Assembly: GCA_024399835.1 (NCBI GenBank)
Contig: JAKSNK010000010.1
Location: 1-60,751, forward strand
Length of the DNA stretch: 60,751 nt
Reading direction: 5' to 3'
Source of the DNA: Paludibacteraceae bacterium
Lineage (GTDB): Bacteria; Bacteroidota; Bacteroidia; Bacteroidales; Paludibacteraceae
Part shown: in pieces, positions 24,620-33,435 of the stretch
Layout of the letters: the number at the start of each line of letters is the position of its first letter
How positions within the stretch are numbered: the first letter of the stretch is position 1
Notes under the pieces: generated by a model
Databases searched by the model: none
What the model was told of the DNA's origin: nothing
Seen by the model: the letters and a program-made list of their open reading frames with translations, nothing else
Program-made: the position numbers and the translations under genes

Positions 24620-25987
24620 TTGGAACAAAATGTAAACATATTGTGGAAACAATGCGCTGATATTTTGCGCGATAATCTCAAGCCGAGTGTTTTTAATACT
24701 TGGTTCGCTTCGTTGGAGGCGATTGAGTTCCGCGATAATCGTTTGGTTTTGCGTGTCCGCAGTCAGTTTGTGGCTGAGTATATCGAGGAGAACTACATCG
24801 ACCTGTTAGGAAAGGTCATTCGCCGCGTGTTTGGCAACGAGACTACTTTGGAGTATCGCGTATTGGTAGATTCCACTTCCGGTGCTGCTACCACTTATCC
24901 TTCGGATAACGGTGCTACTTCTGCTACTCCGAATATGCCCGGCATTTTGCCCACGGAGCATTGGGATGCGCGTTTGAATCCGAATTATACATTCCAGACT
25001 TTTATTCAGGGAGAAACCAATAAACTGTCCCGTACTGCCGGTGTCGCCATTGCCAAAGATCCGGGCAAAACGGTCTTCAATCCGCTGTTTATCTACGGAG
25101 GAAGTGGTGTCGGAAAAACGCACTTGGCAAATGCGATTGGCAACCAGATAGCGCGCGAAAATCCGTTACTGCGCGTGCTGTATGTAAATGCGAATACCTT
25201 TAAATTGCAGTTCCAGGAGGCATTCAACCAAAATAAGATACCTGATTTCCTGCTTTTCTACCAAAGTGTAGATGTGTTGATTTTGGACGATATACAGTTC
25301 TTCTCGGGCTTGAAAGGTACACAGGATACATTCTTCCATATTTTCAACTACCTGCATCAGATGCGCAAACAGTTGATTTTGACTTCCGACCGCTCGCCTT
25401 TGCAGTTAAAGGATGTTGAGGAACGGCTGCTGACACGCTTCAAGTGGGGGCTGCCGGTAGAGATTCAACGACCGGATTTGGAATTGAGAAAATTGATTTT
25501 GCGTGACAAAATGCACCGTGACGGCATGCATTTGAGCGACGAGATAGTGGATTATATTGCAGTTAATGCCTGCGAAAACATCCGCGACATTGAGGGTATC
25601 TTGGCTTCGTTGATGGCTTATTCCACCTTGATGAACAGCGAGATTGACATGGAGTTGACCAAGAATGTCGTTTCGCGGTTGGTGGCTGTTATGCCCAAGC
25701 AGGTACAGGTTGCCGATGTCATGGGGGCTGTCTGCGAGCATACGGGAGTGACGGAAAAAGCCATTGTCTCCCAATCGCGCCAAAAGGATGTGCTGCAGGC
25801 ACGGCAGATGTTCATATATCTGGTCAAGACGCTGACCGATTGCTCGTTGTCGGAAATAGGCAGTACGATGGGAAATAGAAGCCATGCGACTATCCTGCAC
25901 GCGCTCAGCACGATTAAAAAGCAAATGGAGTACGACAAGGTGCTCAAGCATGAACTGCAGTTGTTGGAATACGAATTGAAGAGATAA
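24620..25987 (+). CDS. dnaA: Chromosomal replication initiator protein DnaA
   Basis: 456 aa from the TTG at 24620, which gives the family-like N-terminus EQNVNILWKQCADILRDN; a GTG at 24590 would add ten residues. Domain I (~1-80) binds helicase; a short domain II linker follows. Domain III (AAA+) has Walker A 'GGSGVGKTHLANAIG', Walker B 'VLILDDIQFFSG' and sensor/Arg-finger parts 'LTSDRSPLQLKDVEERLLTRFKWG'. Domain IV ends with the DNA-binding helix 'TMGNRSHATILHALSTIKKQ', where the usual G-R-D-H-T/S is N-R-S-H-A. No cluster of DnaA boxes was seen next to the gene. Confidence 0.95.
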   Translation: MEQNVNILWKQCADILRDNLKPSVFNTWFASLEAIEFRDNRLVLRVRSQFVAEYIEENYIDLLGKVIRRVFGNETTLEYRVLVDSTSGAATTYPSDNGATSATPNMPGILPTEHWDARLNPNYTFQTFIQGETNKLSRTAGVAIAKDPGKTVFNPLFIYGGSGVGKTHLANAIGNQIARENPLLRVLYVNANTFKLQFQEAFNQNKIPDFLLFYQSVDVLILDDIQFFSGLKGTQDTFFHIFNYLHQMRKQLILTSDRSPLQLKDVEERLLTRFKWGLPVEIQRPDLELRKLILRDKMHRDGMHLSDEIVDYIAVNACENIRDIEGILASLMAYSTLMNSEIDMELTKNVVSRLVAVMPKQVQVADVMGAVCEHTGVTEKAIVSQSRQKDVLQARQMFIYLVKTLTDCSLSEIGSTMGNRSHATILHALSTIKKQMEYDKVLKHELQLLEYELKR

Positions 25988-26073
25988 TCTTTGATTCGTT
26001 TTCTTTCTCTGTCGGAATTGCCCACAATTATTTGAATTATGCAAATTTATTTGCTTATTCAAATTTTTTTTTG

Positions 26074-26081
26074 TATCTTTG
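26074..26081 (+). promoter_or_regulatory. -7 promoter box for dnaX
   Basis: TATCTTTG, 28 bp before the dnaX ATG (26109), with TTATTTGC about 25 bp upstream as a -33 element. Confidence 0.8.
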
Positions 26082-26108
26082 CAGACAAATTGAAAACTAT
26101 ATTTTGTT

Positions 26109-27758
26109 ATGAGCGACTATATTGTTTCTGCCCGTAAGTATCGTCCTGCCACCTTTGAGTCGGTTGTAGGGCAAAAGGCATTGACGGAGACCCTTCGTAA
26201 TGCCATTCGTCAAAATCATTTGGCACACGCGTATTTGTTTTGCGGACCGCGTGGAGTAGGTAAGACCACTTGTGCCCGTATTTTTGCCAAAACGATTAAC
26301 TGTCTCAATCCTACGGCAGACCACGATGCTTGCAACCAGTGCGAGAGTTGTACGGCGTTCAATGAGCAACGCTCGTTTAATATCCATGAATTGGATGCCG
26401 CGTCCAACAACTCGGTGGAAGATATCCGCACTTTGATACAGGAGGTGCGCATTCCGCCTCAAATCGGCAAATATAGTGTCTATATCATCGACGAGGTTCA
26501 CATGTTGTCGCAAGGCGCTTTTAATGCGCTGCTCAAAACATTGGAAGAACCGCCTTCGTATGCCGTCTTTATTTTGGCTACTACGGAGAAGCATAAAGTT
26601 CCCGCTACTATCCTCAGCCGTTGCCAAGTGTATGATTTCCAGCGTATCACGCTGATGGATATCGTGCATCATTTGGAGTATGTGGCTCAATCTGAAGGTA
26701 TTCAGGCAGAGCAGGAAGCATTGCGTGTAGTGGCAGAAAAGGCAGATGGCGGTATGCGTGATGCCCTCAGTATATTCGACCAGTTGGTGGCTTTTTGTGG
26801 CAATACGGTCACTTATGCCCAAACTATTGAGGTACTCAATGTGCTGAATACGGAGTATTATTTCCGTCTGACCGCTGCTGCTGTGCAAAACCAACATACC
26901 GAGGCATTGCTCATCTTGAACGAAGTGCTGAACAAAGGGTTTGATGCAGGCAGTTTTATTGTCGGTTTGATGCAGCACTTGCGTAATGTGTTGGTCGCCA
27001 AGGATACGCAGACATTGGAATTGCTGGAGACATCCGAAACGGTTGCCAAACAATATGCCGACCAGGCAGCCCAATGTGGCGCAATCTGGTTGTTCCGTTC
27101 ATTAGACCTTATCAACACGCTGGACATCAATTATCGTACGGCTAAGAACAAGCGTCTGACGGTTGAATTGGCGTTGGTCAAATGGTGTACGATGGCGATT
27201 GTTAATGCTGCGAAGGCACCGGACGCAACACCGACTCCTTCCGTCGCAGCCAAACCTGCAGTCAAAACCCCTGTTACACAACCTCAACCGGCTGCCCCCG
27301 TACAGGGCAAACATTCATTGCCGAGTTTGAAAATACCGTCTGTTACTCCCACTACGCCTGCGGCAGAAGCCGCTTCACCTGCGGAGGAGGTGCATCAGAC
27401 CCCTTTTACTAGTGACCGGCTCAACCAGGTTTGGGCTGGTCTCAAGCAGCTGTTCCCCAAGGAGGAACGCCTACAGTTGATGTTGTCCGAATACCAGCCC
27501 GTCATAGGGGACGACTATTCGCTGACAGTGACCCTGATCAATCCGTGGCAAAAAGAGGAATTTGCCAAGTTTAGCCCGCAGATTATGGAGTTTGTGCAAC
27601 GCGAGTTGGACAACAACCAGATTCGTCTGCACCTTGAGGTGGCAGAATATACTCCTACCGATGTGGCATATACGGCACAAGAGAAATACAAAGTATTGTT
27701 AAATCAAAATCCGCGCTTAAAAGACATAAAGGATGCGCTCAAACTGCAAATAGATTGA
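26109..27758 (+). CDS. dnaX: DNA polymerase III subunit gamma/tau
   Basis: 549 aa. Clamp-loader motor subunit of the replicase. AAA+ domain with Walker A 'GPRGVGKTTCARIFAK', a four-Cys zinc module ('CLNPTADHDACNQCESC') and Walker B 'IIDEVHMLS'; domain III extends to ~365. A Pro/Ala-rich linker (~370-430) leads to a C-terminal helical region as in tau. The stop codon overlaps the start of the radical SAM gene (TGATG), so translation is coupled. Confidence 0.95.
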   Translation: MSDYIVSARKYRPATFESVVGQKALTETLRNAIRQNHLAHAYLFCGPRGVGKTTCARIFAKTINCLNPTADHDACNQCESCTAFNEQRSFNIHELDAASNNSVEDIRTLIQEVRIPPQIGKYSVYIIDEVHMLSQGAFNALLKTLEEPPSYAVFILATTEKHKVPATILSRCQVYDFQRITLMDIVHHLEYVAQSEGIQAEQEALRVVAEKADGGMRDALSIFDQLVAFCGNTVTYAQTIEVLNVLNTEYYFRLTAAAVQNQHTEALLILNEVLNKGFDAGSFIVGLMQHLRNVLVAKDTQTLELLETSETVAKQYADQAAQCGAIWLFRSLDLINTLDINYRTAKNKRLTVELALVKWCTMAIVNAAKAPDATPTPSVAAKPAVKTPVTQPQPAAPVQGKHSLPSLKIPSVTPTTPAAEAASPAEEVHQTPFTSDRLNQVWAGLKQLFPKEERLQLMLSEYQPVIGDDYSLTVTLINPWQKEEFAKFSPQIMEFVQRELDNNQIRLHLEVAEYTPTDVAYTAQEKYKVLLNQNPRLKDIKDALKLQID

Positions 27759-29464
27759 TGGCAGAAGACCTGAAGAAATACTTGCCGACTACCCGTAAGG
27801 AATTGGACATTCGTGGCTGGAACGAAGTGGATATTATTTTCTTCTCCGGCGATGCGTATGTAGATCATCCCCAGTTTGGGGCGGCGGTTATCGGGCGTGT
27901 ATTGGAGGCGCACGGCTATCGTGTGGCATTGGTTCCGCAGCCGGATTGGCATGGTGACCATCGTGATTTCCTCAAATTGGGTCGTCCTCGGCTTTTCTTT
28001 GGCATTACAGCCGGTTCGATGGATTCGATGGTCAATCATTACACGGCGAACAAACGCCGCCGTTCGGATGACGCTTATACGCCGGACGGTCGTGCAGGTA
28101 TGCGCCCGGACTATTGTACCGTCACTTATACGCGCATTCTCAAGCAGCATTTCCCCGATGTCCCCGTTGTGATAGGAGGAATAGAAGCCAGTATGCGCCG
28201 GTTGGCACATTATGACTATTGGTCGGATTCGTTCATGCCGTCTATCTTGGTGGACTCGTGTGCAGATATATTGGTTTATGGGATGGGGGAGAAAGCCATC
28301 GTGCAGGTGGCAGACCGGCTCAAAGAGCAGGGAACTGTTCCTCACGATGTGCCACAGACCGCATTCCGAACCGACGATTCGTCCGCTGTATCGGGGGAAA
28401 TCCTGCGATTGCGTGGCTATGAGGAGGAAAAACACAATAAACTCATTTATGCCGAAGATTTTCGGCTGACGGAAATAGAGTCCAATAAAATCGTTGCCAA
28501 GACAATCTTGCAGGACGATATCGTTGTCAATCCGCCATTCCCGCCTATGTCGAGCGAGGAACTGGATGCCGTTTATGACTTGCCGTTTCAGTATCTGCCG
28601 CATCCCAAGTATGCAGGCAAACGCATTCCTGCATACGAGATGATACGCTTTTCCGTCTGTCTGCATCGTGGCTGCTTCGGGGGGTGTTCTTTCTGCACCA
28701 TATCCGCGCATCAGGGCAAACAGATTGCTTCGCGCTCCAAGGAGAGTATCATGCGCCAAATCAGCCGCTTGAAGGACTTGCCGGAGTGGAAGGGCTATTT
28801 GAGCGATTTGGGAGGACCGTCTGCCAATATGTACGGCATGCACGGCAAAAACAGGCATTTGTGTGAGAAATGTGCCCGACCCAGTTGCCTGCAACCGAAT
28901 ATATGCACCAATTTGCATCAGAATTTTGCACCTCTGTTGGATATTTACAGGTCGGTGGATAAACTGCCGTATATAAAGAAGGCGTTTGTCGGTAGCGGTA
29001 TCCGCTACGATTTGATGTCCGAGGCGTATGGTCGCCAGCTCATCACGCGCCATGTCTCCGGGCGGTTGAAGGTTGCTCCCGAGCATTGTTCCGACCAGGT
29101 GCTTCGCCTGATGCGCAAACCGCAATGGAAGGAATATCTGCAATTTAGGGACTTTTTTAACAAAGTCAATCGCGAGGCGGGAATGCACCAGCAGTTGATT
29201 CCGTATTTCATTTCTTCACATCCGGGATGTACTACGCGCGACATGGCAGCACTTGCCGAGGAAACCAAACGGATGAATTATCACCCCGAGCAGGTGCAGG
29301 ATTTTACTCCGACGCCGATGACACTCAGCACATGTATGTATTATACGGGAGTCAATCCTTATACGATGGAGCAAGTCTTTGTGGCTAAAGACAAAAATAG
29401 CAAACAACAACAAAATAAATACTTTTTCTGGTGGAAAAAAAACAATACCATATCAACCCGGTAA
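27758..29464 (+). CDS. YgiQ family radical SAM protein
   Basis: 568 aa from the ATG at 27758 (MAEDLKKYLPTT). A UPF0313 N-terminal domain of the B12-binding-like kind (~25-270, 'DIIFFSGDAYVDHPQFGAAVIGRVLEAHGY'). The radical SAM cluster follows in 'CLHRGCFGGCSFCTISAHQG', with three Cys binding the 4Fe-4S cluster, then 'IGSGIRYD'-like and 'LKVAPEHCSDQVLRLMRKP' stretches. The reaction is unknown for the family. It overlaps the M23 peptidase gene by 34 bp. Confidence 0.9.
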   Translation: MAEDLKKYLPTTRKELDIRGWNEVDIIFFSGDAYVDHPQFGAAVIGRVLEAHGYRVALVPQPDWHGDHRDFLKLGRPRLFFGITAGSMDSMVNHYTANKRRRSDDAYTPDGRAGMRPDYCTVTYTRILKQHFPDVPVVIGGIEASMRRLAHYDYWSDSFMPSILVDSCADILVYGMGEKAIVQVADRLKEQGTVPHDVPQTAFRTDDSSAVSGEILRLRGYEEEKHNKLIYAEDFRLTEIESNKIVAKTILQDDIVVNPPFPPMSSEELDAVYDLPFQYLPHPKYAGKRIPAYEMIRFSVCLHRGCFGGCSFCTISAHQGKQIASRSKESIMRQISRLKDLPEWKGYLSDLGGPSANMYGMHGKNRHLCEKCARPSCLQPNICTNLHQNFAPLLDIYRSVDKLPYIKKAFVGSGIRYDLMSEAYGRQLITRHVSGRLKVAPEHCSDQVLRLMRKPQWKEYLQFRDFFNKVNREAGMHQQLIPYFISSHPGCTTRDMAALAEETKRMNYHPEQVQDFTPTPMTLSTCMYYTGVNPYTMEQVFVAKDKNSKQQQNKYFFWWKKNNTISTR

Positions 29465-30399
29465 CCCTTGCAATGGAGAGGGTAGAGCACGACCTCAGAT
29501 ATTGGTTGCGCCGTTCCGGTTTTTACCTGTTGGGGGGTATATGCTTGGGCATTATCTTCTTCTTTCTCTTTTACCATTTCTTCCCGTCTCCGCGTGAACA
29601 GCGTCTTATTGCTCAAAACGAACATCTGACTACACAGTTGGAGTTGTTGGACGGTCGTGTCAATCAGATGCAAGTGGTCATGTACGACCTTTCGCAGCGG
29701 GATGATAACCTGTATCGTGTCCTGTTTGGTGCAGAACCTATTCCTATGGAGGTCAGACAGGGTGCTACGCAAAAGATGACTTACTACGACGAGTTGAGCG
29801 AAATGACCAATTCGCAATTGGCGGCTAATCTCACACAAAAGACGGATATGCTGGAGAAAGAATTGTATGTTCAGTCCAAGTCTTATGACGAGATTATCGA
29901 ACTGGCGAAAACGCAAGAGGTTCGTATGGAAAATATTCCGGCTATCCAGCCGGTGCTGAACAAGGACCTGACGCGCGTGGCGAGTGGTTATGGCTGGCGT
30001 GTTGACCCTGTCTATCATGTCCGCAGATTCCATGAGGGGATGGACTTTACGGCTCCTCGCGGAACGGATGTCTATGCAACCGGCAACGGCAAGGTTACTT
30101 TTGTCGGACATAAACAGGGCTATGGCAATACAGTCATTATCAGTCACGGATTCGGATACGAAACGCTGTATGCGCATTTGTATAAATCCTTATGTAGAGT
30201 GGGGCAGAGTGTCAAACGGGCGGATGTCATTGCGTTGGTGGGAAATACCGGCAAATCTACCGGACCGCATTTGCATTATGAGGTGCATTACAACGGCAAA
30301 CCAATCGACCCGAGAAACTTCTATTTCTATGATCTGACACCCGAAGAGTACGACCGTATGGTACAACTCTCCAATAACTTTGGTCACATGTTGGACTAA
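29431..30399 (+). CDS. M23 family metallopeptidase (cell wall endopeptidase)
   Basis: 322 aa from a GTG at 29431; the resulting N-terminus 'EKKQYHINPVTLAMERV' is typical of Bacteroidota M23 proteins. Membrane anchor ~30-52 (FYLLGGICLGIIFFFLFYHFF), a helical region with coiled coil ~55-175, then the LytM domain (~185-290) with zinc ligands in 'HEGMDFTAP' and 'HLHYEVHYNG'. Predicted to cut peptide crosslinks in peptidoglycan from the periplasmic side. Its stop codon overlaps the end of the convergent Crp/Fnr gene. Confidence 0.92.
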   Translation: MEKKQYHINPVTLAMERVEHDLRYWLRRSGFYLLGGICLGIIFFFLFYHFFPSPREQRLIAQNEHLTTQLELLDGRVNQMQVVMYDLSQRDDNLYRVLFGAEPIPMEVRQGATQKMTYYDELSEMTNSQLAANLTQKTDMLEKELYVQSKSYDEIIELAKTQEVRMENIPAIQPVLNKDLTRVASGYGWRVDPVYHVRRFHEGMDFTAPRGTDVYATGNGKVTFVGHKQGYGNTVIISHGFGYETLYAHLYKSLCRVGQSVKRADVIALVGNTGKSTGPHLHYEVHYNGKPIDPRNFYFYDLTPEEYDRMVQLSNNFGHMLD

Positions 30400-31094
30400 C
30401 CCATTTGGGAAATTTTAATCAATTCGTCCTCTTTCAGCAGTTTGATTTTCTTTCCGTCCAAACTGATGATTCCTTCCTGTGCGAACTGACTTAGCGTGCG
30501 AATCGCATTACTTGTAGTCATTGAACTCATGTTCGCAAGGTCTTCACGACTGATATAAATGGCGATTGTCACTTCGTCTTCGTCTAAGCCGTAACTTTGC
30601 TTGAGTGATAATAGAGACTCTGCCAATCTGCCACGGATGTGTTTTTGGGTCAGATTGACCGTGCGCAGTTCGCTGATAGCGAGGTCTTTCGCCATCTCTT
30701 CCATCATGCGGAAGCAGAAACGGTTGTTTTGCTGAACTATCTCCAAAAATGCTTCGCGATTGACACGGCATACCAAACTGGTCTCAAACGCACTGGCACA
30801 CGAATTATATTCGTCTCCTGCTATTACGGCACGATAACCAAAAAAATCGTATGGCTTCAGCATACGAATTATCTGGGGCTTCATCCCTACACCTTCTTTG
30901 TAGAGACGAATCTTACCGCTTATCAGTGTCATCATGTGAGTGGGTGTGTCACCCTCATGATGAATGATTTCGTTCTTGTGATAAGATACATATTCTGACT
31001 CGCTTTCGACATACGCTTTCTCTCCAGTCGTCAATAAATCCCAAGCGGGATTCAATTCCCATAATTTGGCGTGTTCGTTCGATTTTGTGGTCAT
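30396..31094 (-). CDS. Crp/Fnr family transcriptional regulator
   Basis: 232 aa from the ATG at 31094 (MTTKSNEHAKLWELNP); the longer frame crosses the promoter. N-terminal cyclic-nucleotide-binding-type barrel (~20-130, 'EIIHHEGDTPTHMMTLISGKIRLYKEGVG'), a dimer helix, and a C-terminal winged HTH (~165-230, 'SREDLANMSSMTTSNAIRTLSQFAQEGIISLDGKKIKLL'). No Cys cluster for an Fe-S sensor is present, so it is not an FNR-type oxygen sensor. Effector and targets are unknown. It is monocistronic. Confidence 0.92.
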   Translation of the reverse strand: MTTKSNEHAKLWELNPAWDLLTTGEKAYVESESEYVSYHKNEIIHHEGDTPTHMMTLISGKIRLYKEGVGMKPQIIRMLKPYDFFGYRAVIAGDEYNSCASAFETSLVCRVNREAFLEIVQQNNRFCFRMMEEMAKDLAISELRTVNLTQKHIRGRLAESLLSLKQSYGLDEDEVTIAIYISREDLANMSSMTTSNAIRTLSQFAQEGIISLDGKKIKLLKEDELIKISQMG

Positions 31095-31124
31095 AAAAAG
31101 TCTATTTTTCACCGAATTTGTCCG

Positions 31125-31132
31125 CAAAGTTA
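31125..31132 (-). promoter_or_regulatory. -7 promoter box for the Crp/Fnr gene
   Basis: Minus-strand TAACTTTG about 31 bp before the ATG at 31094. It is back-to-back with the glycosyltransferase promoter at 31165, only ~33 bp away, so one regulator could affect both. Confidence 0.75.
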
Positions 31133-31164
31133 CAAAATTATTTGCATATCTCCAAATTTTTTTG

Positions 31165-31172
31165 TACTTTTG
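31165..31172 (+). promoter_or_regulatory. -7 promoter box for the glycosyltransferase gene
   Basis: TACTTTTG preceded by TTTGCATATC at 31141, a good -33/-7 pair; 46 bp before the ATG at 31218. Confidence 0.8.
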
Positions 31173-31217
31173 CAACTCTTAATTGGAATTTTAACCGCAA
31201 TTTATTGAGTTTTTGTT

Positions 31218-32168
31218 ATGGATATATCAATTGTCGTTCCTTTGTTTAACGAGGCAGAGTCGTTGCCCAAACTTCATGAGTGGATTGCCCAAGTCATGGC
31301 GCAAAATCATTTTTCCTACGAAATCATTTTCGTCAATGACGGTTCGACCGATGCTTCGTGGCAGGTGATTAAGGACTTGCAGAAGCAATCCGAGTTTGTA
31401 CACGGCATTTGCTTCCGTCGCAATTATGGCAAGTCTGCCGCGCTCTATTGCGGTTTTAAGGCGGCACAGGGAGAAGTTGTCATTACAATGGATGCCGATT
31501 TGCAGGATTCGCCGGACGAAATACCCGAATTGTATCGTATGATTCACGAGGACGGTTTTGACCTTGTCAGCGGATGGAAACAGAAGCGGTATGACAATAA
31601 ACTTACCAAAAACCTTCCCAGCAAACTCTTTAATGCTACGGCACGCAAGGTTACCGGTATTCAGCTCCATGACATGAACTGCGGACTCAAGGCGTACCGT
31701 TTGGAGGTTGTCAAGAATATCGAAGTCTTCTCCGAAATGCACCGTTATATCCCGTACTTGGCTAAGAACGCCGGGTTTACCAAGATAGGCGAAAAGGTTG
31801 TCCAGCACCGTAAACGCGAGTTTGGAGTGTCTAAGTTCGGACTCAATCGCTTTGTCAACGGTTATTTGGACTTGATGACCTTGTGGTTTCTCAATAAGTT
31901 TGGCAAACAACCGATGCACTTCTTCGGATTGGTCGGTTCGCTCATGTTCCTGATTGGCTTTGTGGCGGTTGTTGTTGTGGCTGGAATGAAACTCCATGCG
32001 CTTAATCATGGTATTCGTGCGATGTTGTTGGGTACGAATCCGTATTTCCATATTGCTATCTTGATGATGATACTTGGTTGTATGCTCTTCCTTGCCGGTT
32101 TCTTGGGTGAACTCGTTATACGCAACTCCCAATCTCGCAACGACTACCTCATCAGGGAGACCTTATAA
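31218..32168 (+). CDS. GT2 family glycosyltransferase, polyprenyl-phosphate sugar type
   Basis: 316 aa. GT-A domain ~1-225: 'SIVVPLFNEAESL', 'IIFVNDGSTDASW', 'RRNYGKSAALYCGF' and the metal-binding 'MDADLQDSP'. Two C-terminal membrane helices (~230-258 and ~270-298) make it like GtrB/DPM1-type enzymes, which link a sugar to undecaprenyl or related lipid phosphate at the inner face of the membrane. The sugar cannot be told. It is followed by a ~360-bp gap containing a structured leader. Confidence 0.9.
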   Translation: MDISIVVPLFNEAESLPKLHEWIAQVMAQNHFSYEIIFVNDGSTDASWQVIKDLQKQSEFVHGICFRRNYGKSAALYCGFKAAQGEVVITMDADLQDSPDEIPELYRMIHEDGFDLVSGWKQKRYDNKLTKNLPSKLFNATARKVTGIQLHDMNCGLKAYRLEVVKNIEVFSEMHRYIPYLAKNAGFTKIGEKVVQHRKREFGVSKFGLNRFVNGYLDLMTLWFLNKFGKQPMHFFGLVGSLMFLIGFVAVVVVAGMKLHALNHGIRAMLLGTNPYFHIAILMMILGCMLFLAGFLGELVIRNSQSRNDYLIRETL

Positions 32169-32388
32169 TATATAGTCTTCGCCAATCGGGACTAAAAACA
32201 GATTGGTCATTGGCTTCGACAATGTAAAAAAGCGATGACATAACGATTATTTTTAATCGTAAAAAAGCGTTTATTGACGCTTGTTTTGGCAAATAGAAAA
32301 TCTGGTAAATTTTGTACCCAAAACAAGGTGACGATAAATGTCTGTTGTTGGTATGTATTACGCCCAAAATTAGGTGTATATGTATGCC

Positions 32389-32477
32389 AGCGTGGAGACA
32401 TTATAGTCTATTCTTGTACAAGGGTTTACCAGAGCCTCTATTTGGAGAATAGGCAAATAAGGTTCCACGCTTTTTTT
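32389..32477 (+). other. Structured leader / possible attenuator upstream of glycan genes
   Basis: In the 363-bp gap 32169-32531 there is a long-range stem, AGCGTGGA (32389-32396) with TCCACGCT (32464-32471), followed by seven T. An internal stem CTATTCT/AGAATAG is centred near 32430. This looks like a multi-branched RNA ending in an intrinsic terminator, placed ~55 bp before the ATG at 32532. A weak TA-rich/TTTTG box near 32308-32317 could be its promoter. Terminator-type leaders before surface-glycan genes are known in Bacteroidota; assignment here is inference. Confidence 0.45.
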
Positions 32478-32531
32478 GTTGTAGTATCGTTTGGATAGCA
32501 GGAACCACCATCCACAAACAACAAAAAGACA

Positions 32532-33428
32532 ATGAAAATATTTTCTAAACTCATTTCTTGTAGATGGGACATTGCTTTCCTTGAAGAAAATCTGCAAGAG
32601 GTTGTTAATGGTAAACAAGTTCATTTCATTAAACTAAAGAATCCGTTCAAGAATGATTCGTGGTTTGCAGACCCATTTATTCTTGATGTGACAGACACCT
32701 ACATCTATTTGTTGGTTGAAGAAATGCAAAGTAATACTCAGAAAGGCGTAATTTCCAAATTGACGATTGATAAATCATCGTGGACTATCACCAATAAAGA
32801 GGTTGTTTTAGAAGAACCTTGGCATTTGAGTTTCCCATTTATTATTAGGGAAGGAGAAAAAGTGTTTGTGGCTCCGGAAAGTGCAAATGGTGGAGCTTGG
32901 TATATGTATGAACTGACAACAGACAAACAAGGAAAAGACAAATTGGAGCGTGTATGTGCATTGTGCAATGATGTTGTTTGGGATTCAATTATAACTAATT
33001 ATTGGGAAGAACCGTATATGTTTACAGCTGCCCAAGATGATTTTCATTTGGACATATACCGCAAAAACATACAGCACAATTTATTTGTCAAACATGAATC
33101 GTTGTGTAGCGTTATGCAAGATATGAGAATGGCAGGTAATTTATTTACTACTGGAAATCACATTTACTGTCCCTCTCAGATTAGCAAACCTGGGTCGTAT
33201 GGTGAAGCAGTAGAAATAAAAGAAGTTTCACATTCTGAATCAGGATGGAATTTGAGAGCTATCCGAAAAATTGTCCCTCCTTCAGGTATCTTAAATGATG
33301 GTCTGCATACTTTTAATGAGTATAAAGGTTTGATAGTTGTCGATATACATCGTCAAAATACCATAATTTCTCTTTTGATAAAGAAATTAGTTATGCTAAA
33401 AAAAGCAATTAAGGACAAAACAAAATAA
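32532..33428 (+). CDS. GINT1-like beta-propeller protein (glycan-related)
   Basis: 298 aa. Motif order WFADPFIL, EEMQ, 'HLSFPFIIREGEKVFVAPES', 'YMYEL' and 'WDSIIT' is that of the five-bladed-propeller N-terminal domain of glucosamine inositolphosphorylceramide transferase 1-like proteins, also found alone in bacterial polysaccharide loci. No C-terminal glycosyltransferase domain is present and there is no signal peptide. It is 7 bp before the ATP-grasp gene. Codons are AT-rich (many AAA, AAT, GAA, TTT) compared with flanking housekeeping genes, which suggests acquired DNA. Family assignment rests on motif memory; function in glycan or lipid decoration is inference. Confidence 0.6.
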   Translation: MKIFSKLISCRWDIAFLEENLQEVVNGKQVHFIKLKNPFKNDSWFADPFILDVTDTYIYLLVEEMQSNTQKGVISKLTIDKSSWTITNKEVVLEEPWHLSFPFIIREGEKVFVAPESANGGAWYMYELTTDKQGKDKLERVCALCNDVVWDSIITNYWEEPYMFTAAQDDFHLDIYRKNIQHNLFVKHESLCSVMQDMRMAGNLFTTGNHIYCPSQISKPGSYGEAVEIKEVSHSESGWNLRAIRKIVPPSGILNDGLHTFNEYKGLIVVDIHRQNTIISLLIKKLVMLKKAIKDKTK

Positions 33429-33435
33429 TTTATTT

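Noticed and set aside
26097-27074. 325-codon minus-strand frame opposite dnaX
   Set aside because: Shadow of dnaX; no promoter or family resemblance.
27704-29188. 494-codon minus-strand frame opposite the radical SAM gene
   Set aside because: Length is explained by codon bias of the real gene; the sense protein has full radical SAM motifs.
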